Source: DATAOG01 sp963840925 (GTDB taxonomy: Bacteria > Pseudomonadota > Alphaproteobacteria > Geminicoccales > Geminicoccaceae). Taken from it: DNA of 64,000 nt. Below the pieces are notes generated by a model. It ran no database searches, was not told the origin of the DNA, and saw nothing but the letters and a program-made list of their open reading frames with translations. Position numbers and translations under genes: made by a program. This document shows, piece after piece, positions 19,313 to 27,576 of the stretch. The DNA is taken from contig CAWJAY010000021.1 in assembly GCA_963840925.1 (NCBI GenBank), forward strand, positions 62,001 to 126,000, read 5' to 3'. How positions within the stretch are numbered: position 1 is the stretch's first letter; each line of letters starts with the position of its first letter.

Positions 19313-20056
19313 TCAGTCCAGCCCGATCGCCTCGGCGCGCCCGGTGGCGCCCTCGAACCGAGCCCCCCGGAGATCGGCGTCGGTAAAATCGGCGCCGGTG
19401 AGGTCGGCGCCCTCGAAGTTCGCGCCCGCGAGCTGGCAGCGGGACAGATCCGCGCCCTTGAGATCGGCGCCGGTGAAGTCGGCGAACTCGGCGGTACAGC
19501 GCGACAGCATGGCGCCGGCGAGCCTGGCCCGCTTGAGGTTGGCCTTGGTCAGATGGGCGCGCATCAGGCCCATCGACTGGTTGGTCATGTCGGCGGCGAG
19601 ATTGGCTCCGGCGAGATTGGCGCCCTCGAGGTTGGTGCGCTCGAACTTGGCGACGACGTTGGCGCCGCGGAGGTCGGCGCCGGTCAGGTCAGCGCCCGAG
19701 AATACGGTCTGGAAGGCGCTGACCTCGCGCAGCGTCGCGCCCTTCAGGCTGGCGTCGCGCAGGATCACCAGATCGAGATTGGCGCCGGTGAGGTCGGCAC
19801 CCTCGAGGTTGGCGCGATTGAGCAGGCTGCCGCGCAAATCCGCGCCGTTGAGCTCGATGCCGGCCAGATCGAGCCCGGTCAGGTCCAGATCGGCGAGCGC
19901 GGCCGGCTGATCGCCGGCAGCCCGGATCCGCGCCCCGAGTTCCGCCTCGGTAAGCTCAGCGGCCGCAGCCGCGAGCGGCATCAGCCACAGCAGGCCCAGC
20001 CCGAGCAGCAGGGGCCCGGCCGGCCTGCGGCGTCGGTCTGCGTTGGTTCCGGCCAT
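19313..20056 (-). CDS. Exported pentapeptide-repeat protein
   Basis: About 247 residues: signal peptide (GPLLLGLGLLWLMPLAAAAA), a short helical part, then about 35 pentapeptide repeats of the A(D/N)LxG type (for example LNGADLRGSLLNRANLEGAD). This predicts a right-handed quadrilateral beta helix exposed in the periplasm, perhaps a scaffold or binding surface. Start 20056 is preferred because a signal peptide follows at once. The much longer open frame upstream has the composition of a coding shadow. It is in one operon with the metallohydrolase and divergent from the first coiled-coil gene. Confidence 0.85.
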   Translation of the reverse strand: MAGTNADRRRRPAGPLLLGLGLLWLMPLAAAAAELTEAELGARIRAAGDQPAALADLDLTGLDLAGIELNGADLRGSLLNRANLEGADLTGANLDLVILRDASLKGATLREVSAFQTVFSGADLTGADLRGANVVAKFERTNLEGANLAGANLAADMTNQSMGLMRAHLTKANLKRARLAGAMLSRCTAEFADFTGADLKGADLSRCQLAGANFEGADLTGADFTDADLRGARFEGATGRAEAIGLD

Positions 20057-20210
20057 GCTCTGCTCTCCTGCACTGCGCCGCCCCGATCGGTCGAACCTAC
20101 GAGATCGGCAACCGGTCAGAAAGGGGTGAGCACGCTGGTCGGCGATCGTCCGCTGTGGTAAGTGAAATGGGGCAACAACCAACCAACCACGGCGTCTGGG
20201 ACCTGTCGAC

Positions 20211-21218
20211 ATGCCACGATCTCCGGTGCCGCAGCGCACCTCGCTCGTCGTGCTGGGCCTGCTGGTGCTGCTCGCCGTTCTCGGCTGGGCGATGTATCTG
20301 AGCGTCAAGGCCGGGTACGACGCCCAACAGGCGCGTTTCAACCAGGAGCGGACCGAGCTCACCGGCCGCGTCGCGGACCTGGAGGGCACGCTCGCGACCG
20401 AGCGCAGCACCTCGTCAGGGCGGATCGCCGGGCTCGAGGACACGCTTGCCGGCGAGCGCGCCGCGGCCGGCGATCTCGCGGCGCTCACTGGCCGGATCGA
20501 ACAGGCCAAGGCCGACCTCAATCGGCGGATGACCGCGCTCGGCGAGCGGGAGCGCGATCGCGCCGCGGCCGAAGCGGCGCTGGGCGAAACCCGCAGCCAG
20601 TTGACCGCGCTGACCGAGCAACGGGCCGGAGCCACCGGGCGTCTCAATCAGAGACTGATGGTCCTGGGCCAGCGCGAGGTCGACCTGGCGAGCGCCGGGC
20701 GGGCGCTCGATCACGCCCGGGCCGAGCGCGACCGGCTGCAGGCCGAGATCGCCGGCCTGGAGCAGACGTTCGCCAATCGCAATGGCACGCTCGGCGCGGT
20801 CGACGTCAAGCTCGCGGCGCTGCTGCGGGAGCGCGCCAAAGCGACGGCCGCGCTCGAGCGGACCCAGGGCGCGCTCGCCGGGACGCAGACGACGCTCACC
20901 GAGGTCGAGGCGAAGCTCGACAAGGCGCTGCTGGCGCAGGACGTGGCCGAGCTCGCGGCGAGCCGAACGGCGCTCCGGCAAGAGGTCGCCGACCTCAACG
21001 CCGAGCTGGATCACAAGCAGCCGCTGTTCCATCAGAGCGTGAGCGTCAATCGCCAGCTGCTGGGTCTGGACGAGCGGTTGCGCTCGCTCTCGATCGAACG
21101 CGACAAGCTGACCGTCCAGCTGCAGGCGCTGGTCGCCGAGCTCGCCAGGGCTCGCGAAGGGCACGCGGCCCGTGCCATCGGGGCGCCGGAGGACCTGGTC
21201 AAGCTGACCGGAGAGTGA
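20211..21218 (+). CDS. Membrane-anchored coiled-coil protein, 42-residue repeat family (copy 1)
   Basis: 335 residues. One N-terminal membrane anchor (TSLVVLGLLVLLAVLGWAMY) is followed by an almost wholly charged, Leu/Ala/Arg/Glu-rich helix without prolines, predicted as a long coiled coil in the periplasm. It holds two copies of the motif LNxRMxxLGERER (LNRRMTALGERERD and LNQRLMVLGQREVD) exactly 42 residues apart, and a C-terminal block (LLAQDVAELAASRTALRQEV) shared with the next gene. I do not recognise a named family. Duplication with the downstream gene and the position before xoxF suggest a role in the quinoprotein system, but this is inference. Confidence 0.75.
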   Translation: MPRSPVPQRTSLVVLGLLVLLAVLGWAMYLSVKAGYDAQQARFNQERTELTGRVADLEGTLATERSTSSGRIAGLEDTLAGERAAAGDLAALTGRIEQAKADLNRRMTALGERERDRAAAEAALGETRSQLTALTEQRAGATGRLNQRLMVLGQREVDLASAGRALDHARAERDRLQAEIAGLEQTFANRNGTLGAVDVKLAALLRERAKATAALERTQGALAGTQTTLTEVEAKLDKALLAQDVAELAASRTALRQEVADLNAELDHKQPLFHQSVSVNRQLLGLDERLRSLSIERDKLTVQLQALVAELARAREGHAARAIGAPEDLVKLTGE

Positions 21219-21350
21219 GCGCCAAGCGCCCGCGCCGACGTTTTTCCGCACACGTTCTGTGGCAACCGCGCGAGGGCTGTGTTAGCGTGCCGCCGAACGA
21301 AATTTGCCTTGGGGATCTGAACCGGGGCCGACCAACACGGAGGCTGGGCC

Positions 21351-23177
21351 ATGAAGTCCGTGATGTCGTTGCCGCGCGCCACGCAATTCACGATCGGGGC
21401 ACTGCTGGCTGCCCTGGTGGGTTGGGGCGGCCTGATCTATTCGACCTCCGCACGCAATAACGCCGCCGAGCAGTGGGCCAATCAGCGCCAGGGTCTCGTG
21501 GGCCAGGTGGCCGAGCTGACCAAGAGCGGCGACCAGTTGCAGACCCGGGTGGCCGAACTCGAGGGCTCCCTCAATCTCGAACGCACCAAAGCCGGCGACC
21601 TCGACAGCCTGATGAGCCGGATCGACGATGCCACCGCCAGGCTGAACGCACGCATGGCGACGCTCGGCGAGCGCGAGCGCCAGATCGCCGCTACCGAGAC
21701 CACGGTCGCCGGCCTGAACGGCCAGCTCGGCGAGGTCCAGGCGCGCATCGAGCAGGCCACCGGCGCGCTCAATCAGCGCATGACGGTACTCGGCGAGCGC
21801 GAGCGCGATCTCGCGGCCAGCCGCGGCGAGCAGGATCGGCTCGAGACCCAGATCGCGGCGGCCGAGACCCGCCTGGGCGAGCTCAACGGCCGGCTCAACG
21901 GGCGCATGGCGGTGCTCGGCGAACGCGAGCGCGACCTCGCTGCGCTGCGCACGCAGAAGCAGACCGTGGTCGACCAGCTGGCGGCGACCGAGGCGCGCCT
22001 GGGCCAGATCACGGCCGGGCTGAACCAGCGGATGAGCGTGCTCGGCGAGCGCGAGCGCGACCTCGCCGCCAGGCGGGGCGACCTCGCGCGGCTGGTCGCG
22101 GGCCTGGCCGAGACCGAAGGCAAGATCGGGCAGACCGTTGCCAGGCTGAACGAGCGGATGCGGGTGCTAGGCGAGCGCGACCGGGATGCCGCCGAGGCTC
22201 AGGCGGCGCTCGCCGCAGTCAAGGACGGGCTGGCCGATCAGCAGACCAGGTCCGCCTCGGTGACCGGCCGGCTGAACCATCGCCTGCTGCTGCTCGGCCA
22301 GATCGAGCGGCAGACCGCGGACGGCGGCCGCGACCTCGAGCGGCAGACCGCCCGGGTCGCCACGGCCACCGATCGGCTGGCCGCGACCGAGTCCGAACTG
22401 ATCGACCGTCAGACCGCGCTCGCGCAGGTCGAGGTCGAGCTCGCCGAGGCGCAGCGGATCCAGTCGCACCAGGCCGTCGAACTCGCGCGCACCGACCAAC
22501 GGCTGGCTGCGACCCGGACCGAGCTCGGCCAGGTCGAAAGCCGGCTCGAACATGCGGTGCTGGCGACCGACGTCGCAAAGCTTACCGCCCGGCGGGCCGA
22601 ACTGACCCAACAGGTCGCCCTGCTCGACGAGGACATCAGACGCAAGGGGCCGCTCGCCGAGAGCGCGATCGTGCTGACCGGGCGCGTGTCCGAACTGCAG
22701 GGCCAGATCGTCGATTTGACCCGCGACCGCGCGCAGACAGAGCTGGAGCTCCATCGTGTCCAGACCGAGCTGCGGTTGGCCCAGGCCGACCGCAACCTGG
22801 CCGCCGACGAGTACACGAAGCTGGTTGGCAAGGTCAGCAACCTGCGCGGTCAGCACAGCGAGCTCGAGGCCAAGCTGAACGCGCTCGGCGCCGACGTCCG
22901 CCATCAGGATTCGGTGTTCGCGACCCTTGAGGTGCTCAAGAAGGAGCAGGACTTCCTGCGCGGGCTGGTCGGCAGCATGCTCGACGAGGGCAAGGACGTG
23001 CGCCAGCAGGTCGATGAGTTGCGCGTCGAGAGCGCCTCGCTGCTGGCGCAGCGGATCGAGATCCAAAAGGAGCTCGCGGGCAAGCAGGCGCAGGTCGAGA
23101 TCCTGGACAAGGCGATCATGGCCAAGGATCAGGAGGTCGACAACGGCCGCGGGGTGCGGAGCGCCCGCTCGTTCTAA
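21351..23177 (+). CDS. Membrane-anchored coiled-coil protein, 42-residue repeat family (copy 2)
   Basis: 608 residues. An N-terminal anchor (FTIGALLAALVGWGGLIYST) precedes a coiled coil to the C-terminus. From residue 98 it carries repeats beginning LNxRMxVLGERERDLAA at residues 98, 140, 182, 224, 266 and 308. The spacing is 42 residues each time, i.e. six heptads, and the last copy is degenerate. The block LATDVAKLTARRAELTQQVA matches copy 1. It is preceded by GGAGG at about 21340. xoxF starts 278 bp downstream. The family is unrecognised; possible roles are a periplasmic spacer, scaffold or tether. Confidence 0.78.
   Translation: MKSVMSLPRATQFTIGALLAALVGWGGLIYSTSARNNAAEQWANQRQGLVGQVAELTKSGDQLQTRVAELEGSLNLERTKAGDLDSLMSRIDDATARLNARMATLGERERQIAATETTVAGLNGQLGEVQARIEQATGALNQRMTVLGERERDLAASRGEQDRLETQIAAAETRLGELNGRLNGRMAVLGERERDLAALRTQKQTVVDQLAATEARLGQITAGLNQRMSVLGERERDLAARRGDLARLVAGLAETEGKIGQTVARLNERMRVLGERDRDAAEAQAALAAVKDGLADQQTRSASVTGRLNHRLLLLGQIERQTADGGRDLERQTARVATATDRLAATESELIDRQTALAQVEVELAEAQRIQSHQAVELARTDQRLAATRTELGQVESRLEHAVLATDVAKLTARRAELTQQVALLDEDIRRKGPLAESAIVLTGRVSELQGQIVDLTRDRAQTELELHRVQTELRLAQADRNLAADEYTKLVGKVSNLRGQHSELEAKLNALGADVRHQDSVFATLEVLKKEQDFLRGLVGSMLDEGKDVRQQVDELRVESASLLAQRIEIQKELAGKQAQVEILDKAIMAKDQEVDNGRGVRSARSF
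21642..22397 (+). repeat. Six tandem 126-bp units encoding 42-residue coiled-coil repeats
   Basis: The units start at 21642, 21768, 21894, 22020, 22146 and 22272. The first part of each (LNxRMxVLGERERD) is nearly invariant in units 1-5, while the rest diverges. The exact 42-residue period equals six heptads. Confidence 0.85.
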
Positions 23178-23290
23178 GCACCTCGCGGCCTCGCCGAGCC
23201 GCGCGCCGGGTCGGCGCCGGGTCGCCCGCTTGCGACCCCAGGTCGCAGCCGGAACCAGACCCGTCAAATACGAGGGGTCGTGATTTCTGC

Positions 23291-23320
23291 TTGTCCGACT
23301 GCGCTGGCTGCCGCTACATA
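23291..23320 (+). promoter_or_regulatory. Possible promoter upstream of xoxF
   Basis: Within the 278-bp gap before xoxF, TTGTCC (23291-23296) and TACATA (23315-23320) are 18 bp apart, a weak sigma70-like match in otherwise GC-rich DNA. A run GGGTCGGGAGG and the likely ribosome site GGGAGAG (about 23442-23448) follow. No riboswitch is recognised. Confidence 0.25.
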
Positions 23321-23455
23321 TCGCCCTCCGGGAGAAAGCTGAGCGCCCGGGCGATCGACAACCATCGGCCTGATCGAAAACCGGGTCGGGAGGACGAGGC
23401 GTTACGCAATCCGGCCCATGGGTTGTGAGCGCAGAACCAGCTGGGAGAGCTGATC

Positions 23456-25249
23456 ATGCAAAAGGGATGGCTACTGACCGGCGCGGCCGCGATCGGGCTG
23501 CTGACGTCGTCGATGTCTGCACAGGCCAACGACGAACTGATGGTCATGCAGGACAACCCGGCCAACTGGGCGATGCCCCTGGGCAACTACAGCGGCACCC
23601 GTTACAGCAATCTGGGCCAGATCAATAAGAGCAACGTAGACGATCTCCAGGTTGCCTGGACCTTCTCGACCGGCGTGCTGCGCGGCCACGAAGGCGGGCC
23701 GCTGGTGATCGGCGACGTGATGTACATCCACACGCCGTTCCCCAACATCGTCTATGCGCTCGACCTCAACGATGCGGGCAGGGTGATCTGGAAGTACGAG
23801 CCCAAGCAGGACCCGGACACGATCCCGGTGATGTGCTGCGACACGGTCAATCGCGGCCCGGCCTATGCCGACGGCAAGATCTTCCTGCATCAGGCCGACA
23901 CCACGCTGGTCGCGCTCGACGCCAAGACCGGCGAGGTCGCCTGGACCGCGGTCAACGGCGACCCGAAGAAGGGCGAGACCGGGACCAGCGCGCCGATCGT
24001 GATCAAGGATAAGGTCCTGATCGGGATCAGCGGCGGCGAGTTCGGTGTCCAGGGCAGCGTCACCGCCTACGACATCAAGACCGGCAAGCGGGTCTGGCGC
24101 GGCTACTCGACCGGCCCCGATGACCTGACCCTGATGGACCCGGAGAAGACCACCCATCTCGGCCAGCCGGTCGGCAAGGACTCGGGCATCGCCACCTGGG
24201 AAGGCGATCAGTGGAAGATCGGCGGCGGCACCACCTGGGGTTGGATGTCCTACGATCCGGAGCTCAACCTCGTCTACTACGGCACCGGCAACCCCTCGAC
24301 CTGGAATCCGGTGCAGCGGCCGGGTGACAATCGCTGGTCGATGACGATCTTCGCCCGCGACCCCGACACCGGCATGGCCAAATGGGTCTATCAGATGACG
24401 CCCCACGACGAGTGGGACTTCGACGGCGTCAACGAGATGATCCTCGCCGACCTGGAGTTCGACGGCCAGCCGCGCAAGGCCCTGGTCCACTTCGACCGCA
24501 ACGGCTTCGGCTACACGCTCGACCGCGAGACCGGCGAACTGCTGGTCGCCGAGAAGTACGATCCGGCGGTCAACTGGGCGACCCACGTCGACATGGAAAC
24601 CGGGCGGCCGCAGGTGGTGCCGCGCTACTCGACCGACCATCAGGGCGAGGACGTCAACACCACCAACGTCTGCCCGGCGGCGCTCGGCACCAAGGATCAG
24701 CAGCCGTCGGCCTATTCGCCCAAGACCGGCCTGTTCTACGTGCCGACCAACCACGTCTGCATGGACTACGAGCCGTTCGCGGTCAGCTACACCGCGGGCC
24801 AGCCCTACGTCGGCGCCACGCTCAGCATGTACCCGGCGCCGGGCGGCACCGACCTCGGCAACTTCATCGCCTGGGACGCGACCAAGGGTGAGATCGTGTG
24901 GTCGAACCCGGAGCCGTTCTCGGTCTGGAGCGGCGCGCTCGCGACCGCCGGCGACATCGTCTTCTATGGTACCCTCGAGGGCTACCTGAAGGCGGTCGAT
25001 GCCGAGACCGGGCAGGAGCTGTACAGCTTCAAGACCCCGTCCGGGATCATCGGCAACGTCAACACCTGGATGCACAAGGGCCAGCAGCACGTCGGCGTTC
25101 TGTCCGGGATCGGCGGCTGGGCGGGCATCGGACTGGCCGCGGGCCTGACCGAGGATACCGCAGGTCTGGGCGCGGTCGGCGCGTACAAGGCGCTGTCCAA
25201 CTACACCCAGCTCGGCGGCGTGCTCACCGTGTTCACGCTGCCCGACTGA
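23456..25249 (+). CDS. xoxF: Lanthanide-dependent PQQ methanol dehydrogenase XoxF (XoxF5-like)
   Basis: 597 residues, periplasmic, with a signal peptide cleaved near SAQA-NDEL. It oxidises methanol, or another small alcohol, to aldehyde or acid and passes electrons to cytochrome XoxG. Key features: adjacent cysteines CC at 127-128 (the disulfide ring over PQQ), GGGTTWGWMSYDPELN, and PHDEWDFDGVNEM with Asp321 and Asp323. The second Asp of this D-x-D is the lanthanide ligand that calcium MxaF enzymes replace by Ala. Length and sequence closely fit the XoxF5 clade as I know it (GEDVNTTNVCPAALGTKDQQ; VGVLSGIGGWAGIGLAAGLT). xoxG and a XoxJ-like gene follow. Confidence 0.96.
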   Translation: MQKGWLLTGAAAIGLLTSSMSAQANDELMVMQDNPANWAMPLGNYSGTRYSNLGQINKSNVDDLQVAWTFSTGVLRGHEGGPLVIGDVMYIHTPFPNIVYALDLNDAGRVIWKYEPKQDPDTIPVMCCDTVNRGPAYADGKIFLHQADTTLVALDAKTGEVAWTAVNGDPKKGETGTSAPIVIKDKVLIGISGGEFGVQGSVTAYDIKTGKRVWRGYSTGPDDLTLMDPEKTTHLGQPVGKDSGIATWEGDQWKIGGGTTWGWMSYDPELNLVYYGTGNPSTWNPVQRPGDNRWSMTIFARDPDTGMAKWVYQMTPHDEWDFDGVNEMILADLEFDGQPRKALVHFDRNGFGYTLDRETGELLVAEKYDPAVNWATHVDMETGRPQVVPRYSTDHQGEDVNTTNVCPAALGTKDQQPSAYSPKTGLFYVPTNHVCMDYEPFAVSYTAGQPYVGATLSMYPAPGGTDLGNFIAWDATKGEIVWSNPEPFSVWSGALATAGDIVFYGTLEGYLKAVDAETGQELYSFKTPSGIIGNVNTWMHKGQQHVGVLSGIGGWAGIGLAAGLTEDTAGLGAVGAYKALSNYTQLGGVLTVFTLPD

Positions 25250-25268
25250 TCGGGCGCAGCCATCGCGC

Positions 25269-25303
25269 AGCCCGGCAGCCCGCTCGCGCGGCGCTGCCGG
25301 GCT
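25269..25303 (+). terminator. Hairpin between xoxF and xoxG
   Basis: An 11-bp perfect stem (25269-25279 with 25293-25303, AGCCCGGCAGC and its complement) around a 13-nt loop, 20 bp after the xoxF stop. There is no T tract. It could be a partial terminator or an mRNA-stabilising end that makes xoxF transcripts more abundant than xoxG. Confidence 0.5.
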
Positions 25304-25396
25304 GCCGGCCTGCAGCCTGCGCCCTCGTCCCGCTCCGGCCGCCGACCGGGGCTGCGGGACCAACCAAGCGAAAGTCCGTGGAGGTAGGTTCCGGCG

Positions 25397-25850
25397 ATGT
25401 CTGACCTGACCTATGGTCGCCTTGCCTGGCTCGTGCTCGGGCTGGGCGTTGCGAGCCTCGGTCTCGGTGCGGCCGGCCTGGCCGCCAAGGCGGACGAGCC
25501 ACCCTGGGAGGAGAAGCCCTACAACATCGTCGATGGCAAGGCCGACCAGGCCACCTACAACGGCTATCGGCGCTACGACAATTCCTGCCTGCGCTGCCAC
25601 GGGCCCGATGGCGCCGGCAGCTCCTACGCGCCCTCGCTGGTCGAATTCGCTCAAGCGGATCAGCTACGAGCAGTTCGTCGAGACTGTGATCTACGGCAAG
25701 AAGAGCGTCAGCACGAGCCAGCAACTGGTCATGCCGGCGTTCGGCGAGGTCGAGGACGTGGTCAACTATCTCGACGACATCTATACCTATCTGAAGGCGC
25801 GCTCCGCCGGCGCGCTCGGGCGCGGCCGGCCCGAGCGGATGGCGAACTAG
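25397..25850 (+). CDS. xoxG: XoxG-like c-type cytochrome (one frameshift)
   Basis: About 150 residues with a signal or anchor (LAWLVLGLGVASLGLGAAGL). One haem site reads NSCLRCHGPDGAGSSYAPSL, and a probable axial Met lies in QQLVMPAFGEVEDVVNYLDD. The frame breaks at about 25650, where one extra T after SLVE hides LKRISYEQFVETVIYGKKSV. Position after xoxF and the cytochrome cL-like pattern support the role of XoxF electron acceptor. It is followed after 5 bp by the XoxJ-like gene. Confidence 0.85.
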
Positions 25851-25855
25851 CGGCG

Positions 25856-27250
25856 ATGCGGATCTTGGGTGGTCCCGGCAGCGTGAGGGCAGCTGCGGTC
25901 GCGTTGGCCCTTTGCTGCCTGTCGGCCAGCGCGCTGGCGCAGATGGGCGACCTGGTCGACCGCTCGAAGCTCCGGGTCTGCGCCGATCCCGCCAATCTGC
26001 CCTACTCCAACCAGGCGGGCGAAGGCTTCGAGAACCGGATCGCCGAGCTGTTCGCTGGCAAGCTCGGGGTCGAGGTCGCCTACACCTGGTATCCGCAGAC
26101 CACGGGCTTCGTGCGCAACACGCTCAATGCCGGCGCCTGCGACCTCGTGATCGGCGTCCCGGTGCCCAACGAGCTGATGCAGACGACCAACCCCTACTAC
26201 CGCTCGAGCTACGCGCTGGTCCAGCGTGCCGATGCCGAGCCCAAGATCGGCTCGCTGCACGACCCGGCGCTCGCCGACCGCAAGATCGGCGCGGTCGCCC
26301 GCACCCCGCCGGTCACTCTGCTCGCGCAGCGCGGCCTGATCCGCAACCTGGTGCCCTATCAGCTGGTGGTCGACACCCGGTTCGAGAGTCCCGGCCGGCA
26401 GATGGTCGAGGACGTCGCCGCCGGGACGATCGACGTTGGCATCCTCTGGGGACCGATCGCCGGCTACTGGGCCAAGCAGCAGCCGGAAGCGCTCGAGGTG
26501 ACGCCGCTGGTCGGGGAGGAGAAAGGGCTGCGGCTGGATTTCCGGATGGCGATGGGGCTGCGCCGCAACGAGCCGGACTGGAAGCGCGAGCTCAACGAGC
26601 TTTTGGCCGCGAACGGCGACGCGATCGAGGCGATCCTGCTCGACTACGGCATCCCGCTGCTCGACGAGCAGGGCCAGCCGATCGCGGCCAAGGCCGAAAA
26701 GCAGGGGCGGCTCGAGACGGTGCCGGAGCCCGCCGGCTACCGGCTCGCCGACTACCGCAGCCCCGTGCCCGGCTCGCTCGCCGGTGCCAGCGTCGTGACC
26801 ACCGCCGAACTCCAGGCGCTGATCGCGGCCGGCGGGGTGCGCCTGATCGACGTGCTGCCGGCGCCGCGCGAGCCTGAGAACCGCCCGGCCGGCAGCGTCT
26901 GGCGGCCGCAACGCCGCGACCATATCCCCGGCAGCGTCTGGCTGCCCAACGTCGGCTACGGCGAGCTATCGGCCGAGTTCGCGACCTGGTTTCGCGACAA
27001 TTTGGCGCGGCTTACGGAGGGCGATCGATCGCACCCGCTCGTCTTCTACTGCCAGGCGAATTGCTGGATGTCCTGGAACGCCGCCAAGCGAGCGCTCGAA
27101 TATGGCTACCGCCGAGTCGTCTGGTATCCCGAGGGCACCGACGGCTGGCGGGCGGCCGGCTTGCCGCTGGTGGCCGCGGCGCCGGAGCCGATGCCGGACT
27201 TCCTGTCGGCGCCGAGCCGGACGGCCACCGTCGGCGAAGGCTCCGGCTGA
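25856..27250 (+). CDS. xoxJ: Fusion: XoxJ-like binding protein plus PQQ-associated CXXCW rhodanese domain
   Basis: 464 residues. Residues 1 to about 270 have a signal peptide (AVALALCCLSASALAQ) and an SBP_bac_3-like fold of the MoxJ/XoxJ type (LRVCADPANLPYSNQAGEGF; VDVGILWGP-like segment). XoxJ is thought to help XoxF mature or bind its partners. From about 300 a rhodanese-like domain follows (GVRLIDVLPAP, HIPGSVWLPNVG), with the active-loop motif CQANCW. This is the signature of the 'PQQ-dependent catabolism-associated CXXCW motif' family, normally a separate protein. There is no frame break between the two parts. Confidence 0.88.
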   Translation: MRILGGPGSVRAAAVALALCCLSASALAQMGDLVDRSKLRVCADPANLPYSNQAGEGFENRIAELFAGKLGVEVAYTWYPQTTGFVRNTLNAGACDLVIGVPVPNELMQTTNPYYRSSYALVQRADAEPKIGSLHDPALADRKIGAVARTPPVTLLAQRGLIRNLVPYQLVVDTRFESPGRQMVEDVAAGTIDVGILWGPIAGYWAKQQPEALEVTPLVGEEKGLRLDFRMAMGLRRNEPDWKRELNELLAANGDAIEAILLDYGIPLLDEQGQPIAAKAEKQGRLETVPEPAGYRLADYRSPVPGSLAGASVVTTAELQALIAAGGVRLIDVLPAPREPENRPAGSVWRPQRRDHIPGSVWLPNVGYGELSAEFATWFRDNLARLTEGDRSHPLVFYCQANCWMSWNAAKRALEYGYRRVVWYPEGTDGWRAAGLPLVAAAPEPMPDFLSAPSRTATVGEGSG

Positions 27251-27328
27251 GCCGCTGTGCCCTGGCGACCGATGCACGCGACGGTTTTGGCATTAGCTGA
27301 TCTGATTGGATCGACAAGAACATACGAT

Positions 27329-27357
27329 TTGTACTTATTGAAGTCGGTCACTACGTT
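27329..27357 (+). promoter_or_regulatory. Possible promoter of pqqA
   Basis: The 190 bp before pqqA are noticeably AT-rich. TTGTAC (27329-27334) and TACGTT (27352-27357) are 17 bp apart and 83 bp before the ATG. The match is moderate; an independent pqqA promoter is plausible. Confidence 0.35.
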
Positions 27358-27440
27358 ACGGTTCCAGTTAGCCTAAGGGCGTTCTGTCTACGGGCTGATG
27401 GATCGCGGCCGGTGGTGGCCGCGCAAACGAGGAGGCTGTT

Positions 27441-27518
27441 ATGCAGTGGACGACCCCGAAGATCGTTGAGATCGCTTGCGGTTGCGAGATCAACGCCTAC
27501 TTCCCGGCCGACCTCTGA
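27441..27518 (+). CDS. pqqA: PQQ precursor peptide PqqA (25 aa)
   Basis: A 25-residue peptide, MQWTTPKIVEIACGCEINAY followed by FPADL. Glu16 and Tyr20 occupy the canonical E-x3-Y positions that PqqE crosslinks and that become PQQ. AGGAGG at 27430-27435 is an ideal ribosome site for a highly expressed peptide. It is followed by a strong hairpin and then pqqE. It is too short for routine ORF calls. Confidence 0.95.
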   Translation: MQWTTPKIVEIACGCEINAYFPADL

Positions 27519-27532
27519 GCCGGTAAGCTTGA

Positions 27533-27563
27533 GGGGCGGCGCGGCCGCCAGGTCCGCCGCCCC
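27533..27563 (+). terminator. Attenuator-like hairpin between pqqA and pqqE
   Basis: The arms 27533-27540 (GGGGCGGC) and 27556-27563 (GCCGCCCC) form a perfect 8-bp GC stem, starting 15 nt after the pqqA stop and ending 13 nt before the pqqE ATG. No T tract follows. By analogy with other pqq operons it may let pqqA mRNA accumulate in excess of the downstream gene. Confidence 0.6.
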
Positions 27564-27576
27564 TGCGATTTCAGCC

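Noticed and set aside
19313..20647. A 444-codon frame for the pentapeptide protein
   Set aside because: The part before 20056 is Arg/Ser-rich antisense of the coiled-coil gene and precedes a good signal peptide, so the gene starts at 20056.
21642..22397. Possible CRISPR or DNA-level satellite because of the regular 126-bp spacing
   Set aside because: The period is an exact multiple of three within a long conserved frame, and the conserved part is a protein motif, so it is a coding repeat.
21473..22930. A second forward frame of 485 codons inside the coiled-coil gene
   Set aside because: An Arg/Gly/Pro/Ala-rich shadow of the repeated frame, with no ribosome site.
23471..25654. A 727-codon reverse frame across xoxF
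   Set aside because: It is the antisense shadow of a conserved gene in high-GC DNA; its composition is Arg/Gly/Val/Asp-rich and it has no motif.
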